Source of the DNA: Branchiostoma floridae | Lineage: Eukaryota > Chordata > Leptocardii > Amphioxiformes > Branchiostomatidae | Length of the DNA stretch: 62,000 bases | Direction of reading: 5' to 3' | Assembly: GCF_000003815.2 (NCBI RefSeq) | Contig: NC_049987.1 | Location: 13,925,542-13,987,541 of the forward strand | Part shown: piece by piece, positions 54,238 to 62,000 of the stretch | Layout: every line of letters begins with the position of its first letter | How positions within the stretch are numbered: position 1 is the first letter of the stretch | The notes under the pieces: model-generated | Told to the model about the DNA's origin: nothing | What the model saw: only the letters and a program-made list of their open reading frames with translations | The model's database searches: none | Program-made: the position numbers and the translations under genes

Positions 54238-57082
54238 CTGCAGAATCAGAAAGATAATGGACCATCAAAATGGATCGGAATACTATATATGTTAACATGA
54301 AAGTATCTCAAGATTCACACCAACAACCAGTGGTAGTTATGGTAGGCCTTCAGGCCAACACATTTGCATGACTACTTCTCCGTAACCATAACTCCAGACG
54401 CTACACATCATTGCCAACGGCTACAGCTGATAGTTGCACTTCATATCTACCATTAGGACTGGTATTGTACTGCCGTTGCTCCACCCAACTGTCAATGTGT
54501 AAACACATGGCCGAAGGCATTTTACTAACTTCAGGGACAAGATTGGGATCAGTATACTCCAATAAACCATAACCATGATAAAAATGTGGGAGTGTTAGCA
54601 ATATGCCCTACATTCTGAAGCAAAGCAAATGGTAATAACCCATTGACCGTGTGCAATTGTTCTGGCTGTTTGAATGCGAGAGCAGTCTGGTGTGTAATGT
54701 ACATGCTCTCAACGGCTCCCCTGACTCCCTTGTAGCGTATTGATGTTTCTATAACCTCTTCTTTTGTGGCTGTGCCACCGTCACAAGGCCGGTTATCCAC
54801 GGTCTCCTGAGCCGCTCTAACTGCTCCACTCAGTGCCGTATTGATTTATTGACTCTCCGATAACCCATCCGTTACAAAAACCCAGCAGCGTGCTATCATC
54901 CCAGAGATGTGCATATGTACATGTCCAGCGAGAGCGAAGAATCGGTAGCCGTTCCGTCAGTTGTCTATGAGCCAATTTGTTCGCCCGCTGATATTGTGAG
55001 ATGGACAGGAGGAAAATTGAAAGGTCTATTAATTAAATGGACAGAAGAACAGACGTTTCGGTAAGATCAATAACCACAGATTATCATCAATAAATGCAAT
55101 CTGGGTAAAATGAATTAGAGCCGTAAAGCCCCCATTTTTTAAATGGATATCCCGCCGTAGCGTAGGCCTATGCCAGTGATCGCGTAATGCTACACAAATT
55201 TTAATGACGATACCATCTCGCATGAAAATCCGTTCGTTCCAGGATTCCGCCGAGAGCTTATCTTATCATGACAAAGAAACGGCACCGGGGAAGCGTGGAG
55301 GTCCCCCCCATGATTACCTGGGTAAACTGCTCATTTCCGCACAGTATATTCTATTTCGTTCCACCAGGATTATTGATCCGGTGTCGGGGCAGGGGGGGAC
55401 AATGGATACTGATGAGATCCTCATGTTAATACCCAGCACAGTCATTTTCTGCCTCTTCAATATTCCTCAACTAGAGATAGTCCGTAATTGCAGGAATTAC
55501 CACGACGCACATAAAACACTTTTGTCCAGGACTTTTACAACACAATCCCGTCTGCTGACTGAGATTGAATACTCGCTGCTTATGGGTCAGCATGACCGCG
55601 CTATAAAGCCATCCTGCACTAAAACACAGCCTTTTCCTCGTGCTACGCCTGTAATATGGCTACTATGCAAGGCTAATGAAATAGAGGGCAACTTACCCCT
55701 TGAGGAAACAATTAGCCTACTGATAATGTCACATTTCTTCCAATCACAGCAGTAGTAAAAATTTCATTACCGACCAGGGTTAACGATGATTCTCTGATGG
55801 GCATAACGTCCGTTCTATTGCACTCCAAATGTCTGAGGGTAAGCCCCGCCACAAAGACGATTTCATCGTTTGGGATTTAACGGGTGTAATGATGATAACA
55901 TAGCGATTGACCGCAGGTGTTGCGACAAAAGTTAGTGGGGAAGTGATTTTGCTGTGAACTCTGCCCCCAATTTACCTTTGCGATGGGGGACTATTGGAGC
56001 GCTGAATTGCCTGAGACTGCGGCATTTCGACAGCTGGGTCCTGAAACCCACGAGCGTTCTATACAGCGTTTACAACTTCTCCAAGGTGTAAACACATCGT
56101 AAAAGCCCTGCCGTAATGGTGTAATGACCAGATAGCATATTACCTCAAAGCCTTGGTATGTGGATAAAACATCTTTGATGATCTAGATAAAAGCAATACA
56201 TTTACGAGGACTGCAGTAAATTTACGTTTTTGCTACTGTGACGTAGCGGCTGACCGAAAAGAGGACAGAATAGAAAGTAATCATTTGCAACTGAATACTA
56301 TTTTCATTATCCATATGCTACAAGAATAGGAGTGATTCTCAGATACACTTTGGTACACTACTACTCTCCAGTGCTTGAGGACCAAGGAGGAGTATGGGCT
56401 AATCTATTAAGTTAAACAGGTCAATGTCAAGTCCTTCATTTCCCTTTTAGATTCCTGTCCTAGTTGAACTTGAGGGGAATGTGACAGTTAAGTCAATGTC
56501 ACACGAACCTTCACCAGTAATAGTCGTTAAATTTATAAGAGCCAAACTTGGCTGCCTTCCCAGACTGCCTCAGAAGGGTGCATGATGGGAAATACTGGTG
56601 CTCGTATTTCCTAATAAAAATGCTTAAACACAATTTTGCGTAATCTAAATTTCTACAAGAAACAATGTACAGGATTCACAATAGATGATATACAAATTCC
56701 TATCTGAAAAAACCATTGTCGAAGGTACTTTGAAGTTTTTAGAAGAATTTCAATTAAACATTTTATCCTTCTTCTGTTGATAATGTGCTTATAGTTCGCT
56801 GCTACAGTACTTGAGTTGCAGAAGATTATGTTCCAATTGGGAGTTGTTTTGATAGAAGGTTTTTCAGGGACTTCCTTAGCGTGATAAGATGAAGGGCATA
56901 CTCCATTTCAGCCATAGGCGTTAATCACAGGAGATATGGCACAACATGCACAGCAAGTCCAAGTTCAAGGAGGTGGCAAAACTCAAAGGAAGTCATTGTT
57001 CACACCCCTGTATCACTCTCTCCCCTGGACACTTCATCTGGCCACACTGGATTACTTTTATGGTCAGTGTCTCAGATTGATT

Positions 57083-57102
57083 GCTGTTGCCATGGCAACA
57101 GC
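57083..57102. promoter_or_regulatory. Perfect 20-bp palindrome containing RFX X-box
   Basis: gctgttgccatggcaacagc is its own reverse complement and contains GTTGCCATGGCAAC, the ideal symmetric RFX-binding X-box. Function inferred from the motif only. Confidence 0.4.
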
Positions 57103-58036
57103 TGACAGTGCAGGGACACTGAGGGTGTGGTGATGGGAACAACATGTGAAGTTCATAGAGAGGTCAAACCCAGGAGGACTTGTGTGGGAGGAAGTGGACA
57201 GTGACAGGACTGTTTAACTTATTCAATTTGTACCTTTTCCAACTTTTGTTCAGAGTTAGGTTAAAGATGCTGGAATGAAAGTTCTAAGGCACAAAAGCGG
57301 ATGTTAACATGTCTTACTGATGTTATTAACAATTGTACGTTGAAATATCTAGATACAGTTAGAAATCATTTTAAGTTGAATGTAGGTAGGTAATTCTGTC
57401 AGGTAAATGTTAACCTTGAACGAAAGTCATTACACCATCAAGAGAGCCTACAGCAGCCAGCAACCAGTATTGTGATTTAGTTATACTGAATCAAACTAAG
57501 TTCTTTGCTTGCTATGTGTTTTTCCTAAGATTTGTTGATAACGAGCTTGCTCATATTTATAGCTATTTGCAAACTTACTTGCAGGCATGACTATGTTACC
57601 AACAGTCTATATGATAAGCTAAACTATATCTGCAGACCTCCCTCCATGAGAGAGCATTCCTTGTCATCTCAGTTCTGACATCACCATGGTAACCAGGACC
57701 CTCCCCCTCCCCTACCACCAGTGCCTGCCAATCTTCATCAGCCCTGGGGGTGGGACAGGTTGAGTCACAGGTCACAGACTTGACCTTTGGTGCAGGGGTC
57801 AGGCATGCTGATCCCAACATCATCTATGGAACTGGGACAGTAGCCAGCTACCATGGATGAAATTAGTTTTGCCATTCATTTAGAGGGAAATTTCAAGGGC
57901 AAAAGTAATACTTTCCAATAAAGAATGCCTTAACTACACCCTCACATTATTTGCTATCCATAATACATCTGTGAAAGAACAAGATGATATTTTAGAGCAG
58001 AATCTTTACAATCTGTCAGTCAAGTGAGCATATGAC

Positions 58037-58057
58037 TAATAAATAAATAAATAAATG
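58037..58057. repeat. (AAAT)n microsatellite
   Basis: About five tandem taaa/aaat tetramers. Confidence 0.9.
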
Positions 58058-59285
58058 ACAGACAGGGGGTCATAGAGATTGGAAATTGAAAAAGGTATGT
58101 CCCTAGGCCACCCAAAGTTTTCAAGTAAAATGGCATGCCCTAGAAACCCACTTTCTAAAGGGGCCCTCAACATTGCAAATTAGGCATAATAACAAGGGCT
58201 GTCTCCAGCTTCAAATTTTCTCCTGTCCTACTCACTGTTAGGGAGTCCATATGTCAACTTATTTTTAGGCTAACAAAAACATCTTTTCAAAAATTTATTT
58301 TATAATTTTTTTTCAAAGATAGAGTGAGATTTCTGTGTCGAGACGGGTCCTGATTTATAAGATTGTTAAAAATCATTAGTCCCATATCAGTTCATTCTTT
58401 AGAAATTGTACAGAGGATTCAAGTATCTCTTGTTTTCCATAACCTTTTATAGGGGTGAGAGAATCACTGTCTTCTTGCAAACCTGTCAAGTGATCAAAAC
58501 ACCCATAGACGTTATAAAACGGAAGTTTTCTAGCCCTTCACTTATAACCTTTGCTGATGTCTCTTTAGGAAGTTGTGAGCCAACTGATGGCAAAGTGTGG
58601 CTGGATGTTTCCACTGGGTACAGTCAGGTCACAACCGTCATGGCCGAGTGCTTGCCACAACTTCAAAGGTGTGTGCTCAGGCAGCTAAAATGGGACTTCA
58701 GACAGCCCTAATGCACCAGCAGGGCAGCGCCAGCACCTGGGACAACACAGGGACCCTCCGGGGACACCAGGGTCAGGGGAGGAATGCCTGCTGGGTTCAC
58801 TGCATAGATGGGATGGCGCCTGAAAACCTGTAACCACTGCAAAAACTATCAATGAGGTGACATCTTATAGTTTTGCAATATCCCCCAGTTACATAGGTGA
58901 TAGCCCATGTCTCTTTGAGTAATTATCATGGCAAGGGCAAAAGAAGGAGATGATCATATCAATCCAACCTAACCAAAGACACTGCTCATATCACTTGGGG
59001 AGAGGAAGCCTTTGAAAAGAGCATAGCATGCAAGTGATTTGCCTTCTTCTGTTATCACAGCTTTCATCCCATGGCACAATTTATCTTTCTGGTGGTATAC
59101 AGCGTGACCATGTTTCTTTCCACCTTGTTCCTCTCTCAGTTTCTGACATTGACCTCTTGGTCTTCTTTACTACCCAAAGGTCAAGACAAGGGTTTGTTTT
59201 TGACATTGACAGAGTGCTTGTTGGACCTTCAATCCTGACATTTAACACCGGAATACCCCCTGATCTTTCATCCTGATCAGACAAC

Positions 59286-59388
59286 CCATCTGCATTTTCC
59301 TCCTTTCCTCAGTCCACTTGGCTGTAAAACAAGGATCAAGCCATCTGCATTTTCCTCTTTCCACTGTCCACTTGGCTGTAAAACTGGG
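59286..59388. repeat. Tandem duplication, ~50-bp unit
   Basis: Two adjacent copies, each starting ccatctgcattttcctc and ending cacttggctgtaaaac, differing by small indels. Confidence 0.85.
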
Positions 59389-59848
59389 ATTGGCAAAACC
59401 CTCTCCACAGACAGCACTTTTTCAGTCAAATACTTCTCATGCAGATTGTCAATCAAGTACTCTCAACCTGGATGTTTCAAGAAAGATGAAACACTGTTTT
59501 CTGCAATCATGCTTGAGATACTTCAGTTCACTTTTCAAATTTCTCTCCAAACTGACAGACTTGAGTAACCTACAAAGGACATAGCAAATCTACTGACCAT
59601 TGTCTTATTTCTAGTTCCAGAACCAACTGGTATATAATAAATAACAAAACAAAACTATGCCATCACTGTAAGTGGTCAGAAGGGACCCATGCTTACAATA
59701 ACCTCACAAGTAAACAAGAACTTTGGCCAAACAGTTGGTAACAATCCTACTGGTCAAGGCCACCAGTATGACCCTTTGGTCAACTTGAACATCCATTAGT
59801 CCAGGGGGCATTGACCTCCCACCTAGTCCAATCATGTGGGACCATGTT

Positions 59849-59861
59849 GTTGCTAGGCAAC
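59849..59861. promoter_or_regulatory. RFX-type X-box motif
   Basis: GTTGCTAGGCAAC is a near-palindromic X-box of the kind bound by RFX factors. Motif evidence only. Confidence 0.35.
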
Positions 59862-60828
59862 CAAGGAGTGCACAGACAAGTAGAGTTACAGCAAAAAATG
59901 TTGCGCTTGCATTTGGGGGGCGTCATGTGAAGCTTAGCATAACTTGCCAAGTATAGCAGCCTGACTTTGCGGTGATCATTAGTACAGTAGGTCACTTGAG
60001 GTAGTTCAGAGTTACTGATTTCAGATTTGTGCTGAAAATATGATAGAGAAAAAATAGCTTTAAGGAATGGATTTTCTAATGTGACAGCAATTTGACATTT
60101 CTTTATATCCATGAGTTAGGATTAAAATAGCTTTTCCAAAAACAACCTTTAATACATTAGATGTCAAAACCAGAAGAAACGCTTGTTTTGCAGACTGTTA
60201 AACCACAACCATGCTCCAACATCATAATACCAAAAAGACCAGCGCAATTAATTGCTCTGTTTTCTGGCCGACGAACACCTGCAAAATTTATGGACATTGC
60301 GGTTGATGTTACTGCTCCTTCAGCTGAGAAATGGAACGTAATTTCTATGAATACTTAATAATAGGCTGGTCCGTCGATGCCCTTTCCGTAAAAGCCAGCG
60401 CTAACCTCAACATTTATCAGCAAGGACGCGTACAGTTTGCTACGGTCTGATTCCTCCTTGGTGGGTGTACCCGTTACATGCTGTAGGCATACTGCTGATG
60501 TGTCTATACACTTATATTTTATATAAAGAAAGGAAACCATTGCGTAGTATCCCCCTTCTTTTGTCATCGTTAACTTAAAATTCAAGTATGATGCTTTTAC
60601 AAGTAACTAACTGTTGACAACTTAAGATAACCAATTTTCTTTGCCAGCATTATAATCAGATCCTTTTAAAAACCAAGCTGTCTGAAATATGTCATCTGTA
60701 AATATATTTTGTTTAATTAATACGTGTTAAACGGGTGTCAGGTTTTCACTTATTAGTCAGACAACTGTGATGTGGCTTTTGATAATTGAGTGATTGGCCT
60801 TGGGATGAAAGTGATATGTGTCTTCCTA

Positions 60829-60870
60829 ATCATCATCATCATCATCATCGTCGTCATCATCATCATCATC
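60829..60870. repeat. (CAT)n microsatellite
   Basis: About 14 CAT/ATC triplets interrupted by two CGT triplets. It creates a spurious poly-His frame. Confidence 0.92.
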
Positions 60871-62000
60871 TTTGTTGCATATCAGCTGTCCCTAAGGTGG
60901 GTCCTCTCACAGTATATGCTCCAATATTCAGCTTCTCGCATTGTTTTCTACACAACTTCCTGAAGATGGCAAGATGCCACTGTCTCAGGAACAACAACAG
61001 CAGGCACCATCAAAGTGGTACAAATCACCACGTTGCAAACCACCCTCCTGTAGACCCGAACTAGCAGCTGCCAGGCCTGTCAAACACCGACTGCATATCG
61101 ATAGGGAAGATTTGCCATGGGATCCTGCCCGTCAGACGACGTTGGGGAGACAATCATGGCGCGACAGCTCAGTGGAGCTTCACATTAAGATTTATAGATA
61201 TATAATATCTCGTAATCTTCCACGATCTATCACCACTTGTTGGGTGGGTGTCTAACGGGTTGCCGAGTATATGCCCGATGCGGGCGGCTCAATCCCCAAT
61301 CTCGGGCTGCTCGGCAACGCGCCACTTACGGGTCTATCATTGGACGGGGAACGCATTTGTTCAATCCAGCGCGCTGCCTTTCTATCGACTGAGCAGCGCT
61401 AAAAGCGGCATTACGTTCAGTCGGAAAACGGGCCTGCAACAGTGTATCCCCTCATCAAATGGAATCTGAAGAACACTATGATGAAATGGGTGCACTGTGT
61501 AAGGGAATTAGTGGCTCAGGCTCAATTTCACAGTAAAGCACTCCTGACACATGCACAGTCTGGTGATGTACACTTCATGGCTTTCTGGGGCATCTTCTAG
61601 CCTTCAATTCCATTTTCCTGGTTTTGCAGTGGCTGTGCAGTAATAGTTCTGATTCAAACCTTTCAATTGGGCACTCAATACAGACTACAACACCATCCAG
61701 GCTCCAATACTGGCTGACAATGCGTCGGGTTAACTGTCTCGGGAGGGGGATCACGATATCATAAGATATTTATAGAGCAATAGAGCGGGGACCACTGTCT
61801 TGTCAATCCAGCTGCTGCCATGGATTCCCCAAACTGGTATGTGGTAGGGGAAGGAAAGGTCAGCACCATAGTTAAACATATTTTCATATCATATCAATAA
61901 CGCTCCCTGTCTGTCACAGGAAGACAGCTGAGGGAGAAATCTAACCCTCCAAATAATTCCATCACATGACAGACCATTGGATTGCAGGGGAGGGGTGGGG

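Larger units (their letters stand above)
54238..62000. other. DNA upstream of the quaking KH exon, probably intron
   Basis: No exon was recognised on either strand. I looked for the QUA1 region and the segment ending in the conserved EYPD before the KH exon and did not find it. Present are two X-box motifs, an (AAAT)n and a (CAT)n microsatellite, a 50-bp tandem duplication at 59286-59388, and a stretch at 54900-56100 with relatively many CpGs and an unexplained 183-codon frame. Confidence 0.6.

Overview
This is animal nuclear DNA: multi-exon genes with GT/AG introns of 0.1-15 kb, a long satellite array, tRNA-derived SINEs and short inverted-repeat transposons. The protein sequences and the repeat style suggest an invertebrate deuterostome. 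A lancelet (Branchiostoma) is my best guess, but nothing in the window proves it. Eight N-runs mark assembly gaps.

Layout. (1) 1-10452: a tandem satellite of about 204 bp per unit, roughly 51 units, interrupted by gaps. It ends inside the gap at 10453-11190. (2) 11191-13941: non-coding DNA holding a 1.47-kb element with terminal inverted repeats (12081-13551). (3) 13960-22345, plus strand: a complete cathepsin L-type cysteine protease gene with eight coding exons that join to 336 aa, with every catalytic residue present. Its introns carry an hAT-like MITE and a tandem pair of tRNA-derived SINEs. (4) 21605-54237, minus strand: the 3' part of a quaking (QKI/HOW) STAR-family RNA-binding protein gene. 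It includes the KH exon, the QUA2 exons, a 30-nt candidate micro-exon, the tyrosine-rich C-terminal exon and two alternative last exons. The exons encoding the N-terminus and QUA1 are not seen and probably lie beyond 62000. (5) 54238-62000: DNA upstream of the KH exon, probably quaking intron, with no gene I can support.

The two genes converge and appear to interlock. The proximal last exon of quaking (28444-28517) encodes a QKI-5/HOW(L)-like nuclear tail and lies downstream of the protease gene. A second phase-compatible terminal exon (21605-21849) lies antisense inside cathepsin L intron 7. If it is used, the last cathepsin L exon sits inside a quaking intron. Paired ACTAAC motifs, which resemble quaking response elements, occur in the presumed quaking 3' UTR and in an intron next to the alternative exons. 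This would fit self-regulation but is unproven. I found no prokaryotic-type system, CRISPR array or autonomous transposon gene.
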